From: Anastatus disparis
Lineage: Eukaryota > Arthropoda > Insecta > Hymenoptera > Eupelmidae
Assembly: GCA_017163975.1 (NCBI GenBank)
Contig: JAFFSR010000004.1
Coordinates: 3,844,001 to 3,908,000, forward strand
DNA length: 64,000 nucleotides
Direction: 5' to 3'
The notes beneath the pieces were generated by a model, which saw only the letters and a list, made by a program, of their open reading frames with translations, was not told the origin of the DNA and made no database searches. Position numbers and translations under genes: made by a program. Positions 12,122-35,144 of the stretch are shown here, piece after piece; the stretch's first letter is position 1, and each line of letters starts with the position of its first letter.

Positions 12122-12453
12122 AAGAGACTCAAAATATTAACTGGATTTTTACCTAAAAAATAACTGGATTTTTACCTAAAAAATCCAGATAAATATAGCT
12201 ATATTCCAGCTTAATATAGCTGTATTTTTAGCTGTATTTTTAGCTATATTTTTAGCTAATTTTTTTAGCTAAACGTTTTTGACGGGGAAGAGACTCAAAA
12301 TATTAACTGGATTTTTACCTAAAAAATAACTGGATTTTTACCTAAAAAATCCAGATAAATATAGCTATATTCCAGCTTAATATAGCTGTATTTTTAGCTG
12401 TATTTTTAGCTATATTTTTAGCTAATTTTTTTAGCTAAACGTTTTTGACGGGG
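12122..12453. repeat. 166-bp tandem duplication of a foldback arm end
   Basis: 12122-12287 and 12288-12453 are almost identical and both end in GTTTTTGACGGGG, so the right end of the foldback element exists twice. Confidence 0.8.
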
Positions 12454-12455
12454 CA

Positions 12456-13395
12456 GTTATTAATCAAAGGATTATTTGAATAATTACTTAAATAACTGCC
12501 TACTGTAGAAGTTAGTGAATTAGATCAGCTATGGTTTAGCTCGGGAATTTTTTTTTCAAGGGGATTCAGAGGATTTTAAATATTTTTCTATTTTAATTTT
12601 TCTCCTGCATTCAGGGTTAGTATTTCATTTTTTTTTACTTAAAGATGTAATTAAATAATAAATACAAAAATTTAATCAATATAAACAAGAATTATAATGA
12701 GAAAACTCTATTATCTCGAGCAACAAAATTATAGTTTTAAAAAATGGCTAGCTTAATAAAAGTTTTTCAAAACAATAATTTTTGGTTTCTGAAAATGAAA
12801 TATTTCTATCTTCTCAAAGAACTATATGTTTTTAATAATTATATGTCCAAATAACAAGTAATACGTAACAGAAGTTTAACAAAATATGGAAAAATTATTC
12901 ATTTTCTTTAACGCAAAAATAACATCGATTTTCCGTTCATATAATTACAGCTAAAAGCATTGGTTATGAATATTTATGAACAAAAAAAGCATTGAATACT
13001 TCTCATTCAATTAATTTTTTATCTAACGCATTTTGTTAATATTTTGTATTTGTTAGTGTTAATATTTGACCCGTAAATTTGTCAATACTTGCCCTAGCAC
13101 ACAATTTTTTTTTTAAATATCGTTAAAACTTAATGCTTCAAATATTAATGTGATTTGATAACTTATTTTTAAAATAGATTCATGTAAAACAATTATAATT
13201 TTATTGATTGCGTTGAATGAAATCGAAAACATTTATTTACGTATATGAAAATTTTGTGTTACCTGCCAAAAAAATTGCTGTGTCTTGCGCCTTTTCTCTG
13301 CGATTCGAGTTACCAGTTACCATGTTAGATGTTTACATAACAGGATGGGATGCTCCAGCAAACTGCACAACGCTTCATCATAAGAACAGAAAATA
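12456..13395. other. AT-rich spacer, no gene seen
   Basis: Short open frames only (for example about 13217-13423) without recognisable domains or splice structure. Confidence 0.5.
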
Positions 13396-13397
13396 TA

Positions 13398-13760
13398 TGA
13401 GAGCGCGGTGGTGTAATGGATAGAGCTCTTGCCTTCAACGCGGAGGGCATGGGTTCGAATCCTGACCAGGTACCTCTAAACTTTTTTTTCAAAGAAAATT
13501 AGTGTATGTGCCATTTATATCGCGACTTTTCAAGAATCCGACCTCATTGGGTATCGATTGATTGTTGGTCACAAAAGTGACTGACTATCCATCGGTAGTC
13601 AAAGTTTTCGGTATGGTGGTGTCTGACAGTCTAGCCTGATGTAATGTGTTAAACGGTTCCGGGCTGGGCTCCCTCGACATCTCCATTGAAAAAGGTTAAT
13701 TATATAGAGGATAACAATATCCTTTATATAATTAATCTTTTCTTTAAAAAGATAAAAAGA
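13398..13760 (+). mobile_element. tRNA-derived SINE-like repeat
   Basis: Head carries an A-box-like TGGTGTAATGG and a B-box GGTTCGAATCC at the usual spacing, but acceptor and T stems do not pair well, so it is not a functional tRNA gene. A 250-bp body follows and ends in a small hairpin around TTAATTATATAGAGGATA. Related head sequence (AGCTCTTGC..., CGCGGAGGGC, GGTTCGAATCC) occurs at 34846-34906. Confidence 0.6.
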
Positions 13761-14261
13761 ACAGAAAATATGAAATCAATGTGCTAAACAAAGATAGCAC
13801 TATCGCTCCGCAACAAGAATCTAAAGCAATTTTATTAAACGCATAAAGCCAACTATGGTACTGTTACTTTTAGCCCTAATCTCCCTTATATATAACTTTT
13901 TAATGATGTTTATAAACAAAATTATTTTTAAATTGCATTGTTTTAAAAATTTGTAATTATGTACATTAATTATTAAATTATTTAACGTATACTATAAATT
14001 TAAATACAGCATATAATAAAACTCACCGTAAAGAGCGCCTCTATCGGAGTACGCAAAAACTTAGCACCACATGCTAAAGCGGAGTTTCCTATCTACATAA
14101 CCTTACCGACTCACAGTTGAATTCGAATACAATTGATGGGAACTGGCGGTTTTTAAAACTCCAACGGTCAATGTTTGTAAACACGCGCGTGTGGAAAATA
14201 AGTGCATGCCGTCTAATTCTGTAAAAGGAAAATCTTGAATAAAAATAATTTAAAAAAGAAA
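13761..14261. promoter_or_regulatory. upstream region of the separase gene
   Basis: About 500 bp of AT-rich DNA before the separase ATG. Its last 200 bp is less AT-rich, as insect 5' regions often are. No specific promoter motif can be defended. Confidence 0.3.
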
Positions 14262-17092
14262 ATGTCGTCGTCGCCGGGTGTATTGCGTGAATTGCCTTGT
14301 ATAAAAAATGCTCCAACATCGATATTCGACGAGCGTAAAATTGAAATTTGCAAAAGTAAACAGCCCATTGAATTTTTATCTGAACGTAATTTATTTGATA
14401 ACACTTTGGATATGGTGTTTGGTAAAAAAAGACGAGATACTAAAAAGAAACCAGCGATGACATTGAAGAAACTCGAAGGTGTGATGAAAAATTATTTTAA
14501 GGATAATTTACAGAATTTTGCTGTTGTTGAAAATTCGTCTATTAGCAAAATGATGGCTCGTGTTTGTCTTGCTGTAAGTAATAATTTATTTTTTCAATAC
14601 TTACTTTAATTATTTTTTGTTCATTTATAATATTAAACAGTTTAGAAACTTTTAATGTTCTTCGAGATTTTGTTGACCTCTTTGCAATTTTATATTAAAT
14701 ATGTATAAAATTATATTACATTAAAAAATAATTGTTATATTATTTTTTTAGATTTAACATAATCAAAATTAATACTCCAACTCTGTAAATTTTTAAAAAG
14801 AATATTGAACTTTATTTCATTACGTTTATATTTTATGAAATTGATTGTAATTTGAAATGTTTATAGCTAATAATGAAAAATTTTTTTAATTTAAGAATGA
14901 TAATGAACTAGAAGCATGTTGTCAATTAATAGCTTCGCATGCAGCTTGTTTGCGACAACAAATAATGTACAGAAATTTGAAATCTAAATTAAGGACAAAA
15001 ATTCTTCATGAACCAATGGTTAATAATTTGGATCCAGCAGATTTAGATGTTGACAATTCAAACATTAATACAAATCCAAAAACACTCGTTTCTACGCTTA
15101 GTAAACTGCCTACAGGTAACATATATATTTCTTACTATATTTTACATTTGACAAGTTACAGTGCTAATTTATACTTTTTACAGAATGGTACGTAATACAA
15201 ATAACAGCAGAACACGAACCTTTAAAAAATATAAGGCAGAGGATACAGCCTGATGAATCTATGTATTCATTAAAACCTATGCATGGTCTTCATCTTATTG
15301 TGCTTCCAACTGGAGAAAAAGCAATGAATCCTATTTGCATTACCTTACCAAAACCAAATGCAAATTCAACATATGATATTCGTACAGAAATTGAAAGTTT
15401 GTTAAATAACAATAGATCAAATCTAACAGCTGCTTATAATAACAATGATCTTTATTGGAAAATGAGGAAAAAACAAAATGAACAAATGAAAGTAAGTAAA
15501 AATTTTATTTTTAATAAATTGAAACTATTCACTTAGTTACGTATACAATAAAATCATTTTTTAGACTGCAATTTCTGAATTAGAATTCTCTTGGCTAAGG
15601 GAGTGGAGAGTTCTTTTACTGGCTGACTATGTAGAACAATTAGACTTAGTAAAAGATATTCAAGATATGATAGATAAACTTATAGCAGACTCAAATATGT
15701 AAGTATAACAATATAAATAGTAAGGTAAAATGTACAACTATTTTATATTTTACAGTAAAGAAATAAGTGAAAGGACCCGTTGGCTTTTGAAAAAAATTGC
15801 CACTGGAGCTTGTTATCTTCAACCCTTTGAAATTGAAAGAGCAATAAAATATATATTACCAAAGCAAATTAAATTGGCAAAAAATATTATACTATCAATC
15901 GTAGCAAAAGCTAAAGTTATGGAATCTTTAAAATTTGCTAAAAGAAAAATAATGATTTTAATTCCTGATGAAGTTAGTAGCTGTATTACTTATTATATTT
16001 TTAATATTTTTATTTACTTCTCTACATGTACAATTTTTTTTCTTATAGTGTTTAGATCATATATCTTTTGAATCAATCGAACTTTTAAAACATCAGCCAG
16101 TAACAAGATTTCCATCATTGCATGTAGCATATGCCTTGCATAAACAACACAGAAATACAATGAAGGATGGATATAAAATCATTAAAAAATCTGAAAATTT
16201 AGGTACATTTATTGTTAATCCATCTTTAGATTTAGTAAAGATGGAAGCTAGAATAAAATCATTTATTGACTACTGGTTGCCAAAATGGAAAGGAATATAT
16301 GGCTTAAAACCAGATTTAAATGATTTTAAAAAAGCTCTCACACAATATGACATACTTATGTAAGTTGAAAGAAATAAATTTGTAAACTGGAAAACTTTTC
16401 TTCATAATTAATTATTTTATTTATTATTGTTTAAGGTACAACGGACATGGAAGTGGTATACAATATCTAAGTGGTGAAGAAATCGAAAGAATGAGAGTTT
16501 TAGCATCAGTTTTATTGTTTGGATGCAGTAGTATAAAACTTTTACCTGTTGGTGGAAGATTACCTGCTTATGGAATATCAAATCAGTATTTAATAGGTTG
16601 TAGGTGAGTAATGAAATATTAAATTTATAAAATATTAATATGAAAACCACTATTTTATTTACTATTATTTAAGATATTTTTTTAACTGAAAATTTTTCAT
16701 TTTGCTTTTTTTCAGTCCATGCATATTAGGAATGTTATGGGAAGTAACAGATGGAGACATTGATAAGATGACTGCTGAGTTTATGAGTACGTGGATATCA
16801 TCTTCAGCTAAACAAGCGTGGTCAGATGTAAACCAAACATCTTGGTATAATGGAGTAATTGGTATGAATATTATTATAAATAACATTTATGTAGCAATTC
16901 ACATTTTTATTTCATTATTAAATTTTTTTTATATGATTGTAATTTTTAGAATTTTCAAGAAACTCAAAATCAAAAATGAAAATTGAACCAGATATGTTGA
17001 TAGCTGTTGCCAAATCCAAGGATGTATGCAAACAATACATGACCTCTGCTGCTATAATTGTTAGAGGTTTACCAGTCAAACTAGTTGATTAA
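14262..17092 (+). CDS. separase (separin), short insect form, 9 exons
   Basis: Cysteine protease that cleaves the cohesin kleisin at the metaphase-anaphase transition to release sister chromatids. Exons: 14262-14573, 14896-15115, 15184-15491, 15565-15698, 15756-15972, 16049-16359, 16436-16603, 16716-16861, 16950-17092; all introns are GT-AG and phases join without a break, giving 1959 nt and 652 residues. The catalytic dyad is visible in exon 7: YNGHGSG (His at about residue 505) and LLFGCSS (Cys at about 531), the same pair that defines separase. Exon 8 continues with GMLWEVTDGDIDKMTAEF and exon 9 ends with AAIIVRGLPVKL, both typical of the separase C-terminus. The ATG at 14262 is chosen because an in-frame extension upstream has only a TTG. 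At 652 residues it is far shorter than vertebrate separase but close to the Drosophila protein, in which the N-terminal helical part is a separate partner subunit. A separate partner is therefore expected elsewhere in the genome. Confidence 0.93.
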
Positions 17093-17342
17093 TTTTAACA
17101 CCAAAATTTAACTGACAAATTTTATTCCGAACAAAATATCTCGATAACAGTTGTTTGAAACTGAAAGATATTATTAAATAGTACGTACTTCGTGCTGCAA
17201 TGATTGTACATGATTCATCAATCAATTTAATATTTTAAAATAATTTTATTTATTTTTTTTAATTTGGAAATAATGTAATTTTTATAACATGTACACTTCT
17301 TTGTATCAAAGATTTTATATTATTAGGTGATTTAACTTTGTA

Positions 17343-17348
17343 AATAAA
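17343..17348 (+). terminator. candidate poly(A) signal for separase
   Basis: AATAAA about 250 bp after the stop codon. Position is plausible, but such hexamers are common in AT-rich DNA. Confidence 0.35.
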
Positions 17349-18966
17349 AAATACATTTTATAAATTTTTGTACAATTTATAATTAATTTATTTTATAAGC
17401 ATCTAAATATTAGTAAAATCAAAATACATAATAAAAAAATTATTTTTATTTTGGGTATATAGAATCGTACAAAATAATTTTAGATTATAAATATTTTCCT
17501 GATTCAGTAATTAAAATGAATTCTTCTAATGAAAATAGATTTAAATAAATTTATTTCATATTATATTATATTATTCTGTATCTTTGAATGTTATTTTATT
17601 TAGTGCTAATTGAAAAAAATTCTGACAAAACACAATTTTAAAATATTTTGAATTTATAATTTTATATTGTACAATAAAAATGTGTTATGTATAAAAATTT
17701 AAACAATTTTGGATTAAAAATTGTTATGCGCGTAGACAAAAATAGAAATAAAATATATACTTATTTTTTAAATGAAAAAATTGTTAGATCTTTGAATTTT
17801 AAGTAATACTAAATTCTATATTGCAATTTTAAAAATCATGTATAGTTTGGTTTGAACCAATGACATAATCTTTCCTAGAATGTTTTCTACAACATATATT
17901 AATAAGTTGTATAATTCTACTCTAAAGAAATTTTTATTTTTTAAATGTGCTAATAATCTTTTCAAATTATTCAGTTTTTTTTATTAAAAACATTACGAAA
18001 AACGTAAAAATAAAACAAAGTCATGTAATTTCTAGAAACGTATACAATTTTTAGCTAATCTCTTTGATTGATTGACTGCAGAAAATTAGAGTTAATTTTC
18101 TATCCATAAGTACAATATTTATAATAAATATTCGTTTTTATATTTCTTCAGGATTTATCTATAAAAGACAGCCTACTAAACTCTGGCTCAAAGTCGCGAG
18201 CCATGTATAGATTTAACCATTGAACAAATTTTTATTTAAATAAAAATTATTTAAATTAATACTATTTATTGGCTTATTTGCTAAAAAATTTAAGATATCG
18301 ATTATAGTTTTAGAAAAACTATTTTTAAAATAGGACTTAATTTTAACTTTGCTTTTACGTAGGTACCATCTTTAGTCTCGTCAATTGCAGTCGATATTTA
18401 TTTAATTAAGGTGACTTCGACGACTTTTAATAAATATATGGAAAAATTAGTAAAAATTATCATGAAAAGTATAAGTTACAAATTATTCATAGAAGTTTTA
18501 AAAATATGAGATCATCGACGAAATTGAAGAGAAAAAACTAGAGAAATTAAAAAATTGAACATGACCTATGGGAAAAATAGAATTTATGCTTATAACTTTG
18601 TTATCAAATTATAGATTTTTATAAACAAAAATGAAATAGTAGATTTTTTGTTACAAGTTTAATAAAAAAAAATGCTAAGTTATTGATGAAATAAGAAAGA
18701 TATTATTTTTAAATTGACTACAATTTTCATGATTAAAATATCACTAATAATAAATTACAGATATTTTAATTTCAATAATAAAATATTATTGAAATCCTAA
18801 ATATAATAATTGATTATAAACATTTTTTATAAAAATGATTTAAGTAAAATAAAAAAATTTTTTTTCTTTTCTTGCAGAGTCCCAATTAGATACAACCCCG
18901 AAGGCCGAAACCACCTTAAACTGAATCAATGTACTTAAATAGTCTAAAGTTAAATTTTGTACAGTC

Positions 18967-18972
18967 TTTATT
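18967..18972 (-). terminator. candidate poly(A) signal for the ABC transporter
   Basis: AATAAA on the minus strand about 155 bp after the stop codon. Same caveat about frequency. Confidence 0.35.
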
Positions 18973-19126
18973 AAAGTTAAAAAAGAAAGTTGAATAATTT
19001 TATCATAATATTCTTTCTAAATGTTATCATGTTCGGTGTAATAAGAATTTCAATAAAAAATACTGAAAGAGAATAAATAACAAATCATTACGTGATTCCA
19101 GCTTATATAGTTTTAACATTTGATAT

Positions 19127-30262
<11,136 letters not shown>

Positions 30263-31925
30263 CTTAATTATTTATCAAGCTTTAAATTTTTATACGCTGT
30301 TTCCGCAATTTTTCATTTTATATTTACAAATTTCTGCATGCACTGAGATAAAACATAACTCACACTTAAGTGTTACTAGCTTGAATACTGCAGAATGCGT
30401 ACTTTTTAGTTAGATTTTTTACTACTGATATCATCAAAGTTGGATTTGCGCGCACTTAAATATTTGATCAAAATAATTCATTAGCTATAAGCCATTCGTT
30501 TAGTCAGTGCGCTAAACTTCTTATACTAAACTACAACTCATTATTATTATCAATTTGATACACTTATAATCTTATCTGAATGCAACTCTGTTTAATTGAA
30601 TGTCTATATTTATATTTAATAAAACTGTCTAGCTCAAATGTGTAAGCTTGATATCAGCCATTTGCACTACTAATAACAGTGTAATTCTTGAAAATATTTG
30701 AATTGAACGTGCATCACATTATTCATAAGCATACATATAAATTTATAAAAAAATCATTACTATGCATAGAGTAATTATCATTTTAATTGCACTAAGAAAA
30801 AAACATCAACGGATTTAATAAATTCTCTAGTAACTACAATCATTTTTTTCATATAGTCAAAGCATAGACGAATTAACATTTCAGATTAGTAGCGTTCACT
30901 AGATACATCATGCTCTTTTCAACAAGTATTTATTTTATTTTTTAAGTAATATGAACCACAAAGTTTTGAGACCTTCAAGTCTTCTCATCGCGGATTTGTA
31001 TCTCAGTTTATCTGTACATTAATTTTATTCATATATAAGTTAAATAATAATTAAATCATAGTAAATTACAACACTATCCGCAATATTCAAGTAATTAAGT
31101 ACGTGCCACTACAGACTTTAGTTGCATTTACATATTGGTGTAGTAAAAGTGAAAAATAGTAGATGTTAAAAACAAAAATATAATAAAACCAACGATTTTA
31201 TTTCCTCGGTGTGTAGAAGAATTGGTTTTCCTTTAACATTTAAAAAATGTTTAATAAATTAAAATACCATTTTTTAACAATTGTGAAAATATAGATATAT
31301 TTTTTTTTCAAAACTAATTTTTTTTAAACTACGCAAAATGTTATATTAAAGTATTTTCTTTATTTATAAATTTTCTAATAACAAAAACATTTTTGGATGT
31401 AGCAACAATGCAGACAAGGAATCTACTTCAAAATAATCAAATTAAGACTTATCATTCAGTGTTGCGAATTATATTTTATTCGTAAACGACAAGTATAGTT
31501 AATTTATAAAAATGGTAGGAAAGTGTACGTAGTGTGGATCGAACTCAGGGTCTCTTGGACGACAGACATACGCTCAAGCATTGATACATTCCAATTGATG
31601 CAATTTATTTTTTTTTTGTCGCTACATATTCTATAACTTTCATTCTTACAATATTCCATTTATCGCTTCGAAGTGGCATAGGTAAAATTAGTCGATTCTC
31701 AAACGCAGTCCAAATTTTAACTACTATCCCTGCATAAATATTAATACTGAGTTAGGTAATGAAAAACTCTTTAATCTAGATCCTGCATCGACGAAAATCA
31801 ATGTAGACTTAATACATATAAAGTAATATTTTTTTTCCACAAAGTAAGTCCCACAAATACCTGGATTTTTACACAAATACAAATAAGACAATAATAATTA
31901 AGTGCGATACTCTCAACATAAATTT
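30263..31925. other. upstream region of the ABCC4-like gene
   Basis: AT-rich, no ORF of note. Contains the promoter by position, but no motif stands out. Confidence 0.5.
31515..31600 (-). repeat. tRNA-like fragment
   Basis: On the minus strand a B-box-like GAGTTCGATCC is preceded by anticodon-arm-like sequence; stems are incomplete. Probably a SINE head or tRNA relic. Confidence 0.35.
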
Positions 31926-32152
31926 TTTTTAAGTAGTTTATGATGATAAAAGTTTTTTATTAAAGTAATTAGTATACATAAATCTACAGAATAGAACGTA
32001 CATTTAAATATTAATATGTGGTTTTTTAAAAATAAGTATAAAATATTGATGTTTTATTTTCTAATAGTTTTTTTCAACAAATGAATTGAATGAACTAATG
32101 TCTAAAAACAAATAATCCTACTTGCATCAATTAAAATAAAAATCAAAACTTA

Positions 32153-32217
32153 ATAATAGTATATTACGATACATGTGATGTTAACAATAAGTCTCAAGTA
32201 TCGTATACTATTTTATA
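32153..32217. repeat. short relative of hairpin family A
   Basis: AATAGTATATTACGATAC at the left and GTATCGTATACTATTTTAT at the right form a 65-bp hairpin. Confidence 0.5.
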
Positions 32218-33398
32218 GCACAAGTGTCATAAATCCGCCGCATTACATGAGTACTCTTAAAAATCAATAATTAACGAAAACTATGCACTCCACGAATGAT
32301 AATTCGTAAAATAAAAATGAAAATTGTAAAAGAGCAAATACTAGGCATTCCGTGAATGATGAATCGAGAAGGGAAAGCAAAAACTATAAATAAAAAAAAT
32401 TTGAACATTTCATGAATGATAAATCAAAAGAGAAAAATTTTAAAACTGTAATTTCAAATATTTACTTAAATCGTATAATAATGATAATACAATAATAATA
32501 CCTCTTCGTTTCATATATTACACTGGTATTAACTTTAGTTTTACTCTTATCTCACATTCTTATTATAGTTGTTTAATTTAAAAAATGCAAACTGTAAACT
32601 TACCTACTTCGGCCTACTCTCTGCTATACCGGTCGGTATAGTAGAGCGTATGCATGCCCTTGACTGTTAATTATTACCCCTGTTACTTTTAACCCGGGTC
32701 TCCTCTATTTTCATAGTTTCAAAACTAACAAAAAAATTCAATGGAGCAAGCCATATGCAAATTTTCAAAAATAAATTCGAAAGTATATTGTTGAGAATTT
32801 ATAATTTTATTCATAGATGAAAAAATATTTTTACGATTCTAAATATTGCAAACGTAATGAATTAAAATTATCGATTTTAGTAAATAATTAATGGTTTTAT
32901 TGATCATTGGAATTCAACACAATTTTTTTGCACAGTAAATATATTCTCACAATAGTTACATTCCAATTTAACAAAGAGAATGTAAGAAATTTCTCCTGAA
33001 TTCAGTAAAATTTACATAAACAGATATATTTGAAAAAAATACTATCAACTAATTTTATTTTGTTTTTACGTACCTAATAGTTATAAACCCTAGTCTTTAT
33101 ATAAAGAAAGATTTAATTCTATAGTATTCCTTGATAAAAACTTGAAAGAGCACATTAAACTAGAATAAAAATAAAGGGTTCATTTTGTAACGGCTCATAT
33201 TGATTTTGGGTATAATTATTAAATTAAACACAAATATGTCATAAGAATGACTATATTATTTAAAAGATAGAATAAATTTTAGTTATAAGAAATTTAAATC
33301 ACATTAAAAGTATAAGTAGGACTTCATAGTTACCTACTGAGGTCGATAAGATAACTCAAATGTATATATATAGATATAGTAAAATGATTATAGAAATA

Positions 33399-33718
33399 GA
33401 ATGTTCTATTTCTTTTAATAAAAAGTATTATCAATATTTAATGGTTAATAATAAAATGTAACTTTCTAAAATAATTGTGTATATATAAATAGAACATTCA
33501 ATTTATATAATATGTATGAAACTGATTACTCTGTTTAAAGTTTAAAGATATTAATTAAAATATAAAAGATTAACTTTTTCAATTAATAAATAATAAAATT
33601 AACTATAAAAAATAGTTATTTGAAATGTAAAGGAAATAGAATGTTTCTTTTACTAATACATTTATCTTAATTAAATGTTTCTTTTGTAAATATCTAAAAT
33701 AAATGTTATGGAACATTC
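33399..33718 (+). promoter_or_regulatory. HSE-like inverted GAAnnTTC pairs in LTR U3
   Basis: GAATGTTC at 33399-33406, GAACATTC at 33492-33499 and 33711-33718, each embedded in AGAAATAGAA-like context. The pattern matches the inverted pentamers bound by heat-shock factor; function is untested. The 3' LTR repeats them at +11419. Confidence 0.35.
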
Positions 33719-33779
33719 TATTTCCTAAAATATAATTCTTCAATAAGAAATAGAACCTCATAGAAGGTTTAAGAAATAA

Positions 33780-33787
33780 TATAAAAG
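33780..33787 (+). promoter_or_regulatory. TATA-box candidate of the LTR
   Basis: TATAAAAG, the best TATA match in the first half of the LTR, followed about 35 bp later by a TCATT initiator-like sequence. Confidence 0.45.
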
Positions 33788-34069
33788 AGCGTGAACTCAA
33801 GCAAGCTCTCTCATTATCTTTTAGATGTTCGACCATGTAACATCTAACATGGATACTATATTCATTCAATCTTATACTGTCAGAAGTATAAGATTTAAGC
33901 ATTCTGTCTTAAAATACTAAGTAACTTTAGAATCTTTGTAATATATATATTTTCTTAATTTTTTAATAAAAAGATTAAGTATTTCAAATTTAAATGAGAC
34001 TGTGTTTAAAAAGTTATTGATAAAAGTATAACTCATCTCATCTCATTAATCATTTTTCATATAAATACT

Positions 34070-34135
34070 AAACAAATTAATTATCGCACATTGAAGAGTA
34101 TTGTACTTGGATATGTCGTCGATAATAATTTGTTT
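34070..34135 (+). ncRNA. LTR hairpin H1
   Basis: Outer stem AAACAAATTA / TAATTTGTTT, conserved inner stem TTATCG / CGATAA, short variable stem ACAT / ATGT, apical AGAGTATTGTACT. First of four homologous hairpins. Whether it works as RNA or DNA is not known. Confidence 0.6.
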
Positions 34136-34153
34136 ATTCATTTTGCATTAAAT

Positions 34154-34219
34154 AGAAGTGTTATTTATCGCACATCTAAGAGTATTGCACTCAAAGATGT
34201 CGTCGATTTAAACACTTCT
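34154..34219 (+). ncRNA. LTR hairpin H2
   Basis: Outer stem AGAAGTGTT / AACACTTCT; conserved TTATCGC and CGTCGAT (inner pair weakened here); variable stem ACATCT / AGATGT; apical AGAGTATTGCACT. Confidence 0.6.
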
Positions 34220-34235
34220 CTACATATCTCATATA

Positions 34236-34303
34236 ATAAAAAAGTTGATTATCGCACTCTTTAGAGTATTGCACTCAACGGAGTCGTCGATAATAACTTT
34301 TAT
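34236..34303 (+). ncRNA. LTR hairpin H3
   Basis: Outer stem ATAAAAAAGTT / AACTTTTAT; inner stem TTATCG (one base offset) / CGATAA; variable stem ACTC / GAGT; apical AGAGTATTGCACT. Confidence 0.6.
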
Positions 34304-34328
34304 CATTCTACCCTCTCCTCCACACGTA

Positions 34329-34400
34329 AAGAAAATTATAAATTATCGCATCTCCAAGAGTATTGCACTGGAGGAGATCGTCGATAAACATAATTTTCTT
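34329..34400 (+). ncRNA. LTR hairpin H4
   Basis: Outer stem AAGAAAATTAT / ATAATTTTCTT; inner stem TTATCG / CGATAA; variable stem ATCTCC / GGAGAT; apical AGAGTATTGCACT. The best-paired copy. Confidence 0.62.
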
Positions 34401-34520
34401 ATACAATATTGTTGTATGCACCTTGTATATGCATGGAATTAATTAAAATAATGAAGTAAATTTAAATTCGGTAATTAAAATATTACCTGGCGACCGTGAA
34501 TAAAGTCGGGAACGCTTCAA

Positions 34521-34538
34521 CTGGCGACCGTGACAGGA
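34521..34538 (+). other. primer-binding site of the LTR element
   Basis: TGGCGACCGTGAC begins two bases after the LTR end; TGG is complementary to a tRNA CCA end. The same TGGCGACCGTGA also lies inside the LTR end (about 34490). Confidence 0.6.
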
Positions 34539-34845
34539 CATGCATTGAAGGTCATACAACAATAAATCGAGAATCTAGTATAAAACACTAGATGCTACCT
34601 CTGTATAACGGGGGGCTCTTTGAGAGCACTGATTATGCACGTGTGGAGACAGAGGAGAGGTTTGATGACTTTAACGTAGTCAAAACCAAAAAAGAGATGA
34701 GAAATAATAATAAAAAAAAAATTTCAATAAATTATTATAAAAAATATTTATTTAATTATAAATAGTTTCATAAAAGCTAATGCATTTATAGTATTGTACT
34801 AAGGCGGTATTATAATACCCTAATACGTGTAGTGCCTGATAAGCA

Positions 34846-34906
34846 ACGTTAGCTTGATGGCACAGCTCTTGCTTTACACGCGGAGGGCGGCGGTTCGAAT
34901 CCACCT
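34846..34906 (+). repeat. tRNA-like sequence serving as LINE target
   Basis: A-box-like TAGCTTGATGG, anticodon-arm-like TTGCTTTACACGCGG and box B GGTTCGAATCC, resembling a degenerate tRNA-Val head. It continues after the LINE at 40473. Confidence 0.55.
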
Positions 34907-35144
34907 AGAGTCAGCGCGCGGCGCTCGTGGTGTGCACACGTATTTCACGAGGCTCCGCAGAAATTAGCTGAAACCAACATGTAAATTCATCTCCACGTCG
35001 GTGTGTGTAGACAAAATAATACTATTTTAGCACGGGCTACATTCTTGCATATCATAGTGTCAAAATTCACAAAAAACAGTTATAACTAGTGCAGTGTATA
35101 AATTGCCCATTGCAGGGAGGCCGCTTGGCCTTTCCTTTTGCAAA

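Larger units (their letters stand above)
10890..12453. mobile_element. large foldback element with TAGCTAAAAA-type arms
   Basis: Ends CCCCGTCAAAAACGTTTAGC and its complement ...CGTTTTTGACGGGG, flanked on both sides by CA (10888-10889, 12454-12455). Each arm is built of short AGCT-containing repeats (AGCTAAAAATACAGCT). A central inverted repeat (about 11297-11546, with its continuation at 11847-11890) contains GCCACCTAG and AAGGTGGCG and is homologous to the core of the element at 54850-56276. A retroposon interrupts the core at 11559-11834, and the right arm end is tandemly duplicated. No protein is encoded. Confidence 0.75.
17093..19126. other. convergent intergenic region
   Basis: About 2 kb of AT-rich DNA between the 3' ends of the separase (+) and ABC transporter (-) genes. 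No ORF with a recognisable product. Holds the likely 3' UTRs of both genes. Confidence 0.6.
33186..34519 (+). repeat. 5' LTR (1334 bp)
   Basis: TGTAACGG...GCTTCA. A TATA-like TATAAAAG lies at 33780-33787. AATAAA occurs at about 33963 and 34498. Four tandem hairpins lie at 34070-34400. Confidence 0.88.

Noticed and set aside
13404..13475. functional tRNA gene
   Set aside because: A and B boxes exist but acceptor and T stems do not pair; SINE head is more likely.
33603..33902. 99-codon minus-strand ORF in both LTRs
   Set aside because: Low-complexity Phe/Tyr/Leu-rich translation with no homology visible; explained by the LTR repeat.
34070..34400. CRISPR-like regularly spaced repeats
   Set aside because: Eukaryotic LTR context, imperfect hairpins and no cas genes; the pattern is of stem-loops, not identical repeats with unique spacers.
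34245..34442. 65-codon ORF repeated in both LTRs
   Set aside because: Its open frame spans the hairpin array, has no domain, and is identical only because the LTRs are.
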